Shown here piece after piece: positions 52,914 through 60,881 of a stretch of 64,000 nt of DNA. A model generated the notes under the pieces. That model was given only the letters and a program-made list of their open reading frames with translations. It made no database searches and was not told the origin of the DNA. This stretch comes from Pedobacter ghigonis (GTDB lineage: Bacteria; Bacteroidota; Bacteroidia; Sphingobacteriales; Sphingobacteriaceae), in contig NZ_CAESCM010000013.1 in the NCBI RefSeq assembly GCF_903166585.1, forward strand, positions 1 to 64,000. Direction: 5' to 3'. Each line of letters begins with the position of its first letter. The first letter of the stretch is position 1. The translations under genes and the position numbers were made by a program.

Positions 52914-55358
52914 ATGAGAAAACTTTCCTTACTAACACTTTGCTTGTTGCTTAATTTAATGGTTAAAGCACAAGATAAGGCCCCCGCTTATCCCTTAATT
53001 ACCCACGATGCTTATTTCAGTATTTGGTCTTTTGGCGATGGTCTTAACAACTCCGTTACCAAACACTGGACTGGCAAAGAGCAGTCGTTATTGGGCATTA
53101 TAAAAGTAGATGGCAAACTATACCGCTTTTTGGGCGAGGAAAGCAAAACTTTCAAAACCATACTTCCAGCTGCTGATGAATCGAAATACCAGGCAAGCTA
53201 CAGCTTTGATAAACCTCAGGTGGGTTGGGAAAGCAACACTTACAACGATACTGACTGGAAAAAAGCAGAAGCACCTTTTGGCGATGACGATCATGCCAAA
53301 ACAAAATGGACAACTAACGATCTTTACTTCCGCCGGACTTTCGATCTGACCAATGTTTCTGCCACTAAAAAATATTTAAAGCTTAACCACGATGATAATG
53401 TAATCGTTTATCTAAATGGTAAGGTTATTTACAGAAAAAATGGCTGGGTTTCAGATTATGCCTACCTTCCAATTGAGCATGGCACGCTGCAAAAAGGCAA
53501 AAATATATTGGCTATCTACATTAAAAATACAGCAGGTGGTCGTCATCTAGATGCCGGTATTGTAGAAGAAGAGGCATCAGATATTAAAACAGACGTAGCC
53601 ACGCAAACCCATGTAAACATTCAGGCCACCAGCACACAATATACTTTCAGCTGTGGGCCGGTAAATTTAAAGGTCGATTTTACCTCGCCTTTATTGGCTA
53701 ATAATATCAAACTAACAGCTCGCCCGATTAGTTATATCAGCTATGCCGTAAATGCTACGGATGGCAAAACACATCAGGTTGATGTTTACTTCAGTGCTTC
53801 ATCTAACATTGCGGTAAATAATCCTACCCAACCCGTTTCGGCATGGAAAAATACCAGCAACAACTTATCGGTATTAAAAACAGGTACTGTAGCACAACCC
53901 ATATTGAAAAAACGTGGCGATGACCTGCGTATCGATTGGGGTTACCTGTATGTGGCCGTTCCTACAAAATTTAAAGCCACTCAGTTTATCGGTACACCAA
54001 ACGAAAGCCTCAAAGCTTTTCTTGCGGCAAAGTATTCTGCACAAAACCAGGTGTTAAATACCAAAAATTTAAGCCTGAGCAATGTGATTCCTTTTGGCAC
54101 TGTTTCTTCTGCTGTGGTAGAAAAATATGTAATGCTGGGCTACGACGATTTAAAATCTGTAGAATACTTTGGCGAAAAACTATCACCCGTTTGGCGACAG
54201 GCGGGCGGTCAGAATTTTGAAGATCAACTTGCTGAAGCTGCTGCGCAATATCCGGCCTTAAAATCTGAATGCACGGCATTTGATGCTAAATTATATGCTG
54301 ATGCCAAAAAAGCCGGAGGGGTAGAATACGCCGATCTGTGTAAACTAGCTTACCGACAGGCCATTGCTGCGCACAAAATTGTTTATGCCCCAAATGGCGA
54401 TATCCTTTTCCTATCCAAAGAAAATTTCAGTAACGGCTCTATCAATACCGTAGATGTGACCTATCCTTCAGCACCACAATTTTTGGTGTACAATCCCGAA
54501 TTGCTAAAAGGTATGCTCAACGGTATTTTCTACTACTCCGAAAGTGGTAAGTGGAAAAAGCCTTTCGCAGCACACGATTTGGGTACCTATCCTTTGGCCA
54601 ACGGACAAACTTATGGCGAAGATATGCCTGTAGAAGAAGCCGGTAACATGATTATTTTAACCGCTGCCATTACCAAAGCCGAAGGTAATGCAAAATATGC
54701 CGAAAAACACTGGGAGGTAATGTCGGTATGGGCCAATTATTTATTAAGAGAGGGATTTGATCCTGCAAACCAGCTTTGTACCGATGATTTTGCCGGTCAT
54801 TTGGCCCGCAATGCAAACTTATCAGTAAAGGCAATTGTAGCACTCGGCGGTTATGCACAAATGGCACAACAACTGGGTAAAACCGATGTGGCCACTAAAT
54901 ACAGAACGGCAGCTTTGCAAATGGCTCAAAACTGGATGAAAATGGCTGATGATGGCGATCATTATGCCTTAACCTTTAACGATAAAAATACCTGGAGCCA
55001 GAAATATAATCTGGTATGGGATAAATTGCTAAAACTGGACCTGTTCCCGAAAGAGGTTTACAAAAAGGAAATCAATTTCTATTTAACCAAACAGAAAGAT
55101 TTTGGCTTGCCGCTCGACAGCCGCAGGACCTATACCAAATCGGATTGGATTATGTGGACGGCTACTTTGGCTGATAACGACACAGATTTCAGGAAATTTA
55201 TAAGTCCGGTATACCGTTTTGCAACCGAAACCCAAAGTAAAGTACCCTTAAGCGATTGGCACGAAACCACCAATGGCAAAATGACGGGCTTCCAGGCGAG
55301 GAGCGTAGTCGGCGGCTATTTTATTAAAATGCTGGCCGATAAATGGGAAATTAAATAA
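52914..55358 (+). CDS. DUF4964/DUF5127/DUF4965/DUF1793 ('glutaminase-like') exported protein
   Basis: A large exported protein (814 residues, signal peptide ending VKAQ) of the family whose C-terminal half is annotated DUF4965 and DUF1793 and whose fungal relatives are called glutaminase A. An N-terminal DUF4964-type part (YPLITHDAYFSIWSF), a beta-sandwich insert at about 85-215 resembling galactose-binding jelly rolls (LNHDDNVIVYLNGKVIY), DUF5127 (about 230-450), and the alpha/alpha toroid (about 460-814, DLGTYPLANGQ, MPVEEAGNM, WHETTNGKM at the end). In this locus it could act on a glycan or amide; the reaction is uncertain. Confidence 0.88.
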   Translation: MRKLSLLTLCLLLNLMVKAQDKAPAYPLITHDAYFSIWSFGDGLNNSVTKHWTGKEQSLLGIIKVDGKLYRFLGEESKTFKTILPAADESKYQASYSFDKPQVGWESNTYNDTDWKKAEAPFGDDDHAKTKWTTNDLYFRRTFDLTNVSATKKYLKLNHDDNVIVYLNGKVIYRKNGWVSDYAYLPIEHGTLQKGKNILAIYIKNTAGGRHLDAGIVEEEASDIKTDVATQTHVNIQATSTQYTFSCGPVNLKVDFTSPLLANNIKLTARPISYISYAVNATDGKTHQVDVYFSASSNIAVNNPTQPVSAWKNTSNNLSVLKTGTVAQPILKKRGDDLRIDWGYLYVAVPTKFKATQFIGTPNESLKAFLAAKYSAQNQVLNTKNLSLSNVIPFGTVSSAVVEKYVMLGYDDLKSVEYFGEKLSPVWRQAGGQNFEDQLAEAAAQYPALKSECTAFDAKLYADAKKAGGVEYADLCKLAYRQAIAAHKIVYAPNGDILFLSKENFSNGSINTVDVTYPSAPQFLVYNPELLKGMLNGIFYYSESGKWKKPFAAHDLGTYPLANGQTYGEDMPVEEAGNMIILTAAITKAEGNAKYAEKHWEVMSVWANYLLREGFDPANQLCTDDFAGHLARNANLSVKAIVALGGYAQMAQQLGKTDVATKYRTAALQMAQNWMKMADDGDHYALTFNDKNTWSQKYNLVWDKLLKLDLFPKEVYKKEINFYLTKQKDFGLPLDSRRTYTKSDWIMWTATLADNDTDFRKFISPVYRFATETQSKVPLSDWHETTNGKMTGFQARSVVGGYFIKMLADKWEIK

Positions 55359-55363
55359 GCTAT

Positions 55364-55411
55364 AACCAGCATGGCCTGCAGTATAAAACTGATTGTACAT
55401 GCTGGTTTTTT
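55364..55411 (+). terminator. Terminator between DUF4965 and first GH92 gene
   Basis: AACCAGCATG and CATGCTGG form the stem with six T after. A small palindrome GCTTTTAAAAGC sits at 55422-55433. The GH92 gene may so have its own promoter, or read-through. Confidence 0.75.
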
Positions 55412-55459
55412 AAGATATGCCGCTTTTAAAAGCGCAAAAAATAAACACACAAACAAACA

Positions 55460-57727
55460 ATGAAAATTAAATTAATCGCATCCGTTCTTTTTTGCCTCTC
55501 TGCCAAGGGGTTATTGGCACAGCAAAAAGATTGGGTACAGTACGTAAACACCTTGCAGGGAACCAATTCCAAACACGAATTGACCCGCGGCAACACTTAT
55601 CCCACAACCGCATTACCATTTGGTATGCACACCTGGACACCCCAAACCGGTAGAAACGGCGACGGCTGGAAATACCAGTATTTTAAAGATAAAATACGAG
55701 GTTTTCAGCAGGCACACCAATGCAGTTCGTGGACGAGAGATTATGCTGTATTTTCTTTAATGCCGGTTGTTGATGAGTTGGTAGTTGATGAAAACAAGCG
55801 CGAAACAAAATTTAGCCATAACAACGAAATAGCTAAACCAAACTATTATAAAGTAAAGTTCGAAAACGATATAACCACCGAAATTTCGCCTTCAGAGCGT
55901 GGGGCGCACCTGCGTTTCAGCTATCCAAAAGGTAAAAGAAGTTTTCTGGTTTTAGATGGTTACAACCGGTTAAGCGGTGTAAAGATTTTTCCGAAAGATA
56001 ATAAAATTACAGGCTGGGTAAATAATGGCGAAGGGTTTAAAAGAGGCTGGAAGAGCTATTTTGTAATTCAGTTCGATCAACCCATTAAATCGTACGGAAC
56101 CTGGGAAAACAAAAACAACTCGGTTTCTGCCGATTCTACTTCAGCAGAGGGGCTGGGCAAAGGTGCCTTTGTGCAGTTCGAAGCCGGAACAAAAGTGCAG
56201 ATTAAAACTGCTTCATCGTATATCAGTTTAAAACAGGCCGAGCTGAATTTAAAGAGAGAACTGGGCAACGATAAAAATCTGGAAGATACCAAAGCTAATG
56301 CTGCTGCGGTATGGAATAAATCGCTCGGAAAAATTGAAGTAGAAGGTGGATCGAAAGCCGATATGGAAACCTTTTATTCTTGCTTCTTCAGGGCGAGTTT
56401 ATTTTCGAGAAAGTTTTATGAACTGAACGAAGCAGGCAAACCCTATTATTTTAGTCCTTACGATGGTAAAGTACATGATGGGTACATGTTTACCGATACT
56501 GGTTTTTGGGATACTTTCCGGGCTCAATTTCCATTAAATACATTGGTTCAGCCCGAAATGCATGGCCGTTATGTACAGGCCCTGCTTGATGCTTATCAGC
56601 AATGCGGCTGGCTGCCATCATGGTCTTTCCCGAGTGAAGCCGGAAGTATGATCGGAAACCACGCCATTTCCTTATTAACCGATGCCTGGGCAAAGGGAAT
56701 AAGGACATTTGATCCTAAAAAAGCTTTGGATGCCTATTACCACGAAGCCATGAACAAAGGTCCTTGGGGGCCGGCAAATGGCAGGGATGGCGTAAAAGAA
56801 TATAATGAGCTGGGTTATGTGCCATATCCAAAATACAGAGAAGCAACAGCTAAAACTTTAGAGTATGCCTACGATGATTATTGTGCCTACCATTTGGCCA
56901 GAATGATCGGGGATAAGCACTACATGGAGGTTTTTGAAAAACCGATGTACAATTATAAAAATGTTTACGATGCCTCTACCCGTTTTATGCGTGGTAAAGA
57001 TGCGAGTGGAAAATGGTCGCGTAATTTCGACCCGACAGAATGGGGTGGACCTTTTACCGAAGGCAATGCCTGGCATTATCACTGGTCGGTTTTTCAGGAT
57101 ACCAAAGGCCTGATTGATTTAATGGGCGGATACCAAAACTTTACCGCAAAACTTGATTCAGTTTTTAGCGAGCCCAATAAGGTAAATGTAGGCTCATACG
57201 GTGGCTTAATACACGAAATGACCGAAATGGTTATGGCCAACATGGGGCAATATGCCCATGGTAACCAGCCCATACAACACATGGTTTACCTGTATAATTA
57301 TGCCAACCAACCCTGGAAATCGCAGTTTTATGCCCGTGAGGTGATGCGTAAACTGTACGATGCCACCGAAAACGGTTACCCGGGAGATGAAGACCAGGGA
57401 CAAACCTCATCGTGGTATGTATTAAGTGCGCTTGGCTTTTACAGTGTAACCCCCGGTACAGGCGAATATGTTTTGGGAAGCCCGGTATTTAAAAAAACGA
57501 CCATTAATTTAGAAAACGGTAAAAAATTCGTGATCGAAGCACCGGCCAACGATGCCAGCCATGTTTTCATTAAATCGGCGACACTTAATGGTAAAAACTT
57601 CACAAAAAACTTCATCAATCACAGCGATTTGTTAAAGGGAGGGGTGCTAAAATTAGAAATGAATGTTAAACCTTCGTTAAATAGAGGGTTATTAGCTGAA
57701 GATAAGCCATTTTCGCTTAGCAAATAG
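55460..57727 (+). CDS. GH92 family alpha-mannosidase, probably alpha-1,2-specific (copy 1)
   Basis: A calcium-dependent inverting exo-alpha-mannosidase, 755 residues, with signal peptide (ends LLAQ). Catalytic residues in family positions: acid Glu 534 (PFTEGNAWHYHW), base region Asp 643 and Asp 645 in GDEDQGQTSSWYV. The pair His 585-Glu 586 (GGLIHEM), plus Trp 91 (HQCSSWTRDY), match, as I recall, residues that mark alpha-1,2 enzymes such as BT3990. It opens with TWTPQTGRNGDGW. It releases mannose from the nonreducing ends of mannan or N-glycans in the periplasm or at the cell surface. A ROK gene follows after 70 bases. Confidence 0.93.
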   Translation: MKIKLIASVLFCLSAKGLLAQQKDWVQYVNTLQGTNSKHELTRGNTYPTTALPFGMHTWTPQTGRNGDGWKYQYFKDKIRGFQQAHQCSSWTRDYAVFSLMPVVDELVVDENKRETKFSHNNEIAKPNYYKVKFENDITTEISPSERGAHLRFSYPKGKRSFLVLDGYNRLSGVKIFPKDNKITGWVNNGEGFKRGWKSYFVIQFDQPIKSYGTWENKNNSVSADSTSAEGLGKGAFVQFEAGTKVQIKTASSYISLKQAELNLKRELGNDKNLEDTKANAAAVWNKSLGKIEVEGGSKADMETFYSCFFRASLFSRKFYELNEAGKPYYFSPYDGKVHDGYMFTDTGFWDTFRAQFPLNTLVQPEMHGRYVQALLDAYQQCGWLPSWSFPSEAGSMIGNHAISLLTDAWAKGIRTFDPKKALDAYYHEAMNKGPWGPANGRDGVKEYNELGYVPYPKYREATAKTLEYAYDDYCAYHLARMIGDKHYMEVFEKPMYNYKNVYDASTRFMRGKDASGKWSRNFDPTEWGGPFTEGNAWHYHWSVFQDTKGLIDLMGGYQNFTAKLDSVFSEPNKVNVGSYGGLIHEMTEMVMANMGQYAHGNQPIQHMVYLYNYANQPWKSQFYAREVMRKLYDATENGYPGDEDQGQTSSWYVLSALGFYSVTPGTGEYVLGSPVFKKTTINLENGKKFVIEAPANDASHVFIKSATLNGKNFTKNFINHSDLLKGGVLKLEMNVKPSLNRGLLAEDKPFSLSK

Positions 57728-57739
57728 ATAAGGAATTAC

Positions 57740-57747
57740 TACTTTTG
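57740..57747 (+). promoter_or_regulatory. Candidate promoter of the ROK gene
   Basis: TACTTTTG fits TAnnTTTG 50 bases before the ATG at 57798. No good -33 is seen, and the gene may be read from the GH92 transcript. Confidence 0.3.
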
Positions 57748-57797
57748 CAAATTATTAAAAAGTAGGAAGAGTAAATAACAGAAATATAAGATATAGA

Positions 57798-58673
57798 ATG
57801 GAAAAGCCTGTTGCATTAGGTGTAGATATTGGCGGCTCGCATATTACGGCCGCATTGGTGGATTTAGAAACAAGAACTTTGGTGAAAGATTCTATCAAGC
57901 GTAGCCCTGTGAATTCACAGGAGAGTAAAGAAGTGATTTTATCGGCTTGGTGCGATATCATTGATAAGGCTTTTAAGAACATTAAAAATGGCGTTCGCAG
58001 TGTGGGTATTGCCATGCCAGGCCCATTTAATTACAGCGAAGGCATTTCTTTAATTAAAGAACAGGATAAGTTTAAATCGCTTTATCAGATTAATGTTAAA
58101 GAAGAACTTTCCAAAAGACTGGACATTCCTACTGATCATATTCATTTTATAAACGATGCTGCAGGCTTTTTGCAAGGCGAGGTTTTTGCAGGCGCAGCCA
58201 AAGGAAATGCAAGTGTGTTGGGCTTAACGCTTGGTACAGGGTTGGGTTCATCGCTGTGCCTCAACTACAAAGCTTTCGATGCTGACCTTTGGAACTCCGA
58301 ATTTTTAGACGGAATTGCCGAAGATTATTTATCTACGCGCTGGTTCGTAAAACGTTTTAACCAGCTTAGCGGAAAAGTAGTAGCCGGTGTTAAAGAGCTT
58401 GTTGAGATTGTAGAAACCGATCACCATGCAACCATGGTTTTTATGGAATTTGGTAATAACCTGGCTCAGTTTTTAATTCCGATTATAAAGGAACATAAAA
58501 TTGATACCGTAATTATTGGTGGTAATATTGCGCAATCGTTTAATGCTTTTGCCCCCGAACTGATTGCCACACTAAAAGGTAATGGCATTGAAACGGAAAT
58601 AAAAATATCTGAACTTAAAGAGCATGCAGCCCTTATCGGTGCAGCAAGTTGTTGCGATTTAAGCCTTACCTAA
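57798..58673 (+). CDS. ROK-family sugar kinase-like protein without the usual zinc motif
   Basis: A 291-residue cytoplasmic protein of the ROK fold, which includes glucokinases, mannokinases and repressors. The ATP loop GVDIGGSHITAALVD, GIAMPGPFNY, the catalytic Asp in INDAAGFLQGE and GLTLGTGLGSSL are seen. The zinc-binding GHxxxxxCxCGxxGC and the sugar-contacting GEIGH of most ROK kinases are missing; the region instead reads ADLWNSEFLDGIAEDYLS. There is no HTH, so it is not a repressor. Phosphorylation of mannose or glucose released by GH92 is plausible but not shown. It contains a perfect copy of the operator sequence in frame. Confidence 0.85.
   Translation: MEKPVALGVDIGGSHITAALVDLETRTLVKDSIKRSPVNSQESKEVILSAWCDIIDKAFKNIKNGVRSVGIAMPGPFNYSEGISLIKEQDKFKSLYQINVKEELSKRLDIPTDHIHFINDAAGFLQGEVFAGAAKGNASVLGLTLGTGLGSSLCLNYKAFDADLWNSEFLDGIAEDYLSTRWFVKRFNQLSGKVVAGVKELVEIVETDHHATMVFMEFGNNLAQFLIPIIKEHKIDTVIIGGNIAQSFNAFAPELIATLKGNGIETEIKISELKEHAALIGAASCCDLSLT
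58348..58359. promoter_or_regulatory. Operator-like sequence inside the ROK coding region
   Basis: TAAAACGTTTTA here encodes part of VKRF. It could bind the LacI protein and act at a distance on the BSP genes, or be chance from the codons. Confidence 0.35.
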
Positions 58674-58698
58674 GGCTGGTTTTTATCTCCTTTCTGCA

Positions 58699-58749
58699 GA
58701 GGCTGTTTCATCAAACCTAGTTTGTTATTGATGAAACAGCCTCTTTTTT
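58699..58749 (+). terminator. Terminator after the ROK gene
   Basis: GAGGCTGTTTCATCAA and TTGATGAAACAGCCTC are perfect 16-base arms with T6 after. Confidence 0.92.
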
Positions 58750-58892
58750 ATCCTGCCGGCACGAAAATTTTTCTGTAATATTTTTATTTCTAATTGCCGC
58801 TGTGGCATTTGGCTGTGCGTTTAATGAAAATTTCTGTCTCAAAAAGCCTGAATTAATTTTTGCTTACGTAGTAATATGCTTATTATTGCTTA

Positions 58893-58906
58893 CTTAAACG
58901 TTTTAG
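58893..58906. promoter_or_regulatory. Operator-like site upstream of the first BSP gene
   Basis: CTTAAACGTTTTAG differs from the core by one base. Downstream, a TTTG at 58908 and TATTTTTG at 58936-58943 (24-base spacer) look like a Bacteroidota promoter for the gene at 59057, so the operator would lie just before the -33. Confidence 0.6.
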
Positions 58907-59056
58907 TTTTGTTTTAAAGCTATATTTTTTAGGTTTATTTTTGAAAATAATGTGCCGTTTTTTGATGCATCGCTACCCATACCAGCGATGTTTTTTACCC
59001 GGCTATTTAATTTTTAAGCCCGACGTTCATATTTATCATACACCCAAACCAACCAA

Positions 59057-60037
59057 ATGAAAAAGAAATTTTTAATCCTTGCCTTAGCCTCGCTTTTAGG
59101 TGCCGGTGCTTTTGCTCAAAACCGTGGGCAAAGAGAATATAAAATTACCATTAACGATGCCGACAGTGTTACCAATGCCGATGTAGATGCCAGATTAAAG
59201 GCTGCTTTTTTTCAGGTTTATCCAGGTTTTGCTCAGGCAGACGGATACCGTACAAAAAGAAATGTAGTGCTTGATTTTGTAACCGACGAAACCCCAACAA
59301 TTAAAGCCAGGGCTGGAGAAATAAAGGTAAACAGCGAATGGGTTAAAAATAAATCGCAAAAGAAAATTGAAAAAGAGTTGTTTACCGCGCTTTCAAAAAA
59401 CTGGGTTTCCTATAGCAAGGAAAAACACAAAGGCTATACCTTAACCTTCATCAGTAAAGACCCCAATTTAGATCCGGAGGTTAGAAAAAACCTGATTAAA
59501 ACCTATTTCGAAATTTATCCTACGCTGGTTAAAACTTTTAACAACAAATCTACCAACGATGTACTTTTTGTAGTGGATACGGCATATAAGGCCGTTGCAG
59601 AAGCCAGCGGAAACCGGATTCTTTTCAGTGCCGGTTATATGAAAGCGCATCCTACTGATATCGATGTGGTAACACACGAAACCATGCACATTGTACAAGG
59701 CTATGGCTACAGTGCAGGTCCGGTTTGGTTAACCGAGGGCATTGCTGATTATGTGCGCTATAAATACGGTGTAGATAATGTAGGTTCTAAATGGAGCTTG
59801 CCGGCATACACCGATAAACAGAGCTACAAAAACAGCTATCGCATTACCGCACGTTTTTTCGCATGGTTAGAACAAAATGTAAAACCAGGATTAATTGCCA
59901 CCTTAGATCAGCAGTTGAGGGCACACCAATACACAGAGCAATCGTGGGCAGCTTTAACCGGCAAAACTGTCGATCAGCTTTGGGAAGATTACGGTAAGGA
60001 ACCGCAAAAAGTAACACTAACCTATAGCAGTAAATAA
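59057..60037 (+). CDS. Basic secretory protein (BSP) family zinc peptidase with internal half-duplication
   Basis: An exported protein of 326 residues, signal peptide ending AFAQ. The C-terminal part (about 135-320) is the BSP domain: HETMH (residues 207-211) is the zincin motif, followed by WLTEGIADYVRYKYG. The N-terminal part (about 28-130) looks like a second, truncated copy of the same domain: KAAFFQVYPGF versus KTYFEIYPTL, and VVLDFVTDETPTI versus VLFVVDTAYKAV. It stops where the zinc helix would begin. It probably acts on glycoprotein, with the next gene being a paralogue. Confidence 0.88.
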   Translation: MKKKFLILALASLLGAGAFAQNRGQREYKITINDADSVTNADVDARLKAAFFQVYPGFAQADGYRTKRNVVLDFVTDETPTIKARAGEIKVNSEWVKNKSQKKIEKELFTALSKNWVSYSKEKHKGYTLTFISKDPNLDPEVRKNLIKTYFEIYPTLVKTFNNKSTNDVLFVVDTAYKAVAEASGNRILFSAGYMKAHPTDIDVVTHETMHIVQGYGYSAGPVWLTEGIADYVRYKYGVDNVGSKWSLPAYTDKQSYKNSYRITARFFAWLEQNVKPGLIATLDQQLRAHQYTEQSWAALTGKTVDQLWEDYGKEPQKVTLTYSSK

Positions 60038-60100
60038 TAACGCCAGGTTAGGGGCGGCGAGTAAAATAATCGTTTATAAAGTAAAATTTTTGATCATTTA

Positions 60101-60114
60101 GTAAAACGTTTTAC
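60101..60114. promoter_or_regulatory. Operator upstream of the second BSP gene
   Basis: GTAAAACGTTTTAC is a perfect palindrome with the 12-base core at 60102-60113, 59 bases before the start codon. It would control BSP 2 and probably the second GH92. Confidence 0.78.
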
Positions 60115-60172
60115 ATATTATATTTATTTTGCAGAACCAAACGTGCTAACCAAAGCTATAAATCTCAGATAA

Positions 60173-60844
60173 ATGAAAAAAATATTTACCATTTCGATTT
60201 GTGCAATGCTGATTTCGGCACTTTCTGCACAGCTAAAAGCACAGGAAACCACTAAAAAGGGCGGCTACACCTTATCCTTCGAAAGTAATTTTGCAGAACT
60301 GGATCCTCAGTTAAAAAAGCGTTTAATTAAAACATTTTTCGAAGTTTATCCAAAACTGGCAAAAGAGTATAACCCTTCAACCATCAAAGAAGTGAAATTT
60401 TTTGTCGATACGGCTTACAAGGGCGTTGCAGCAACAGCCGATGGCAAAGTAACTTTCAGTTCGCTTTGGATGGTGAAACACCCCGAAGATATTGATGTGG
60501 TTACCCACGAAGTAATGCACATTGTACAGGATTATGGCCGTAGTGTTGGGCCGGGTTGGTTAACCGAAGGTATTGCCGATTATGCCCGTTATAAATTCGG
60601 TGTGGATAATGCGGGTGCCAAATGGGCACTGCCAGCTTTAAAACCAGAGCACAGCTATAAAAACAGCTACCGCATTACGGCAGCATTTTTTGCCTGGATG
60701 GAGAAAAGCGTTAAGCCGGGTACCATTAAAGCGGTTGATGCCTCATTAAGAGACCATACCTATACCAAAGAAATCTGGACGAAATTAACCGGAAAAGATT
60801 TAGATGCGCTTTGGGCTGATTACGTTAAAAATTCGCAAGTTTAA
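60173..60844 (+). CDS. Basic secretory protein (BSP) family zinc peptidase
   Basis: A 223-residue exported protein that is a single-domain paralogue of the previous gene. It has signal peptide (ending KAQ), the zincin motif HEVMH at residues 112-116, GPGWLTEGIADYARYKFG, and the GKDLDALWADYV tail. Sequence is close to the second half of its neighbour, so the two arose by tandem duplication. BSP proteins are thought to be peptidases; in this locus they may trim the peptide part of mannose-rich glycoproteins. The next gene begins 37 bases later. Confidence 0.88.
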   Translation: MKKIFTISICAMLISALSAQLKAQETTKKGGYTLSFESNFAELDPQLKKRLIKTFFEVYPKLAKEYNPSTIKEVKFFVDTAYKGVAATADGKVTFSSLWMVKHPEDIDVVTHEVMHIVQDYGRSVGPGWLTEGIADYARYKFGVDNAGAKWALPALKPEHSYKNSYRITAAFFAWMEKSVKPGTIKAVDASLRDHTYTKEIWTKLTGKDLDALWADYVKNSQV

Positions 60845-60881
60845 ATAATAATTACACGCATATAAAACACGGACAAAACAA

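Noticed and set aside
57798..58673. A ROK-type repressor
   Set aside because: There is no N-terminal helix-turn-helix; the protein starts directly with the ATP-binding loop.
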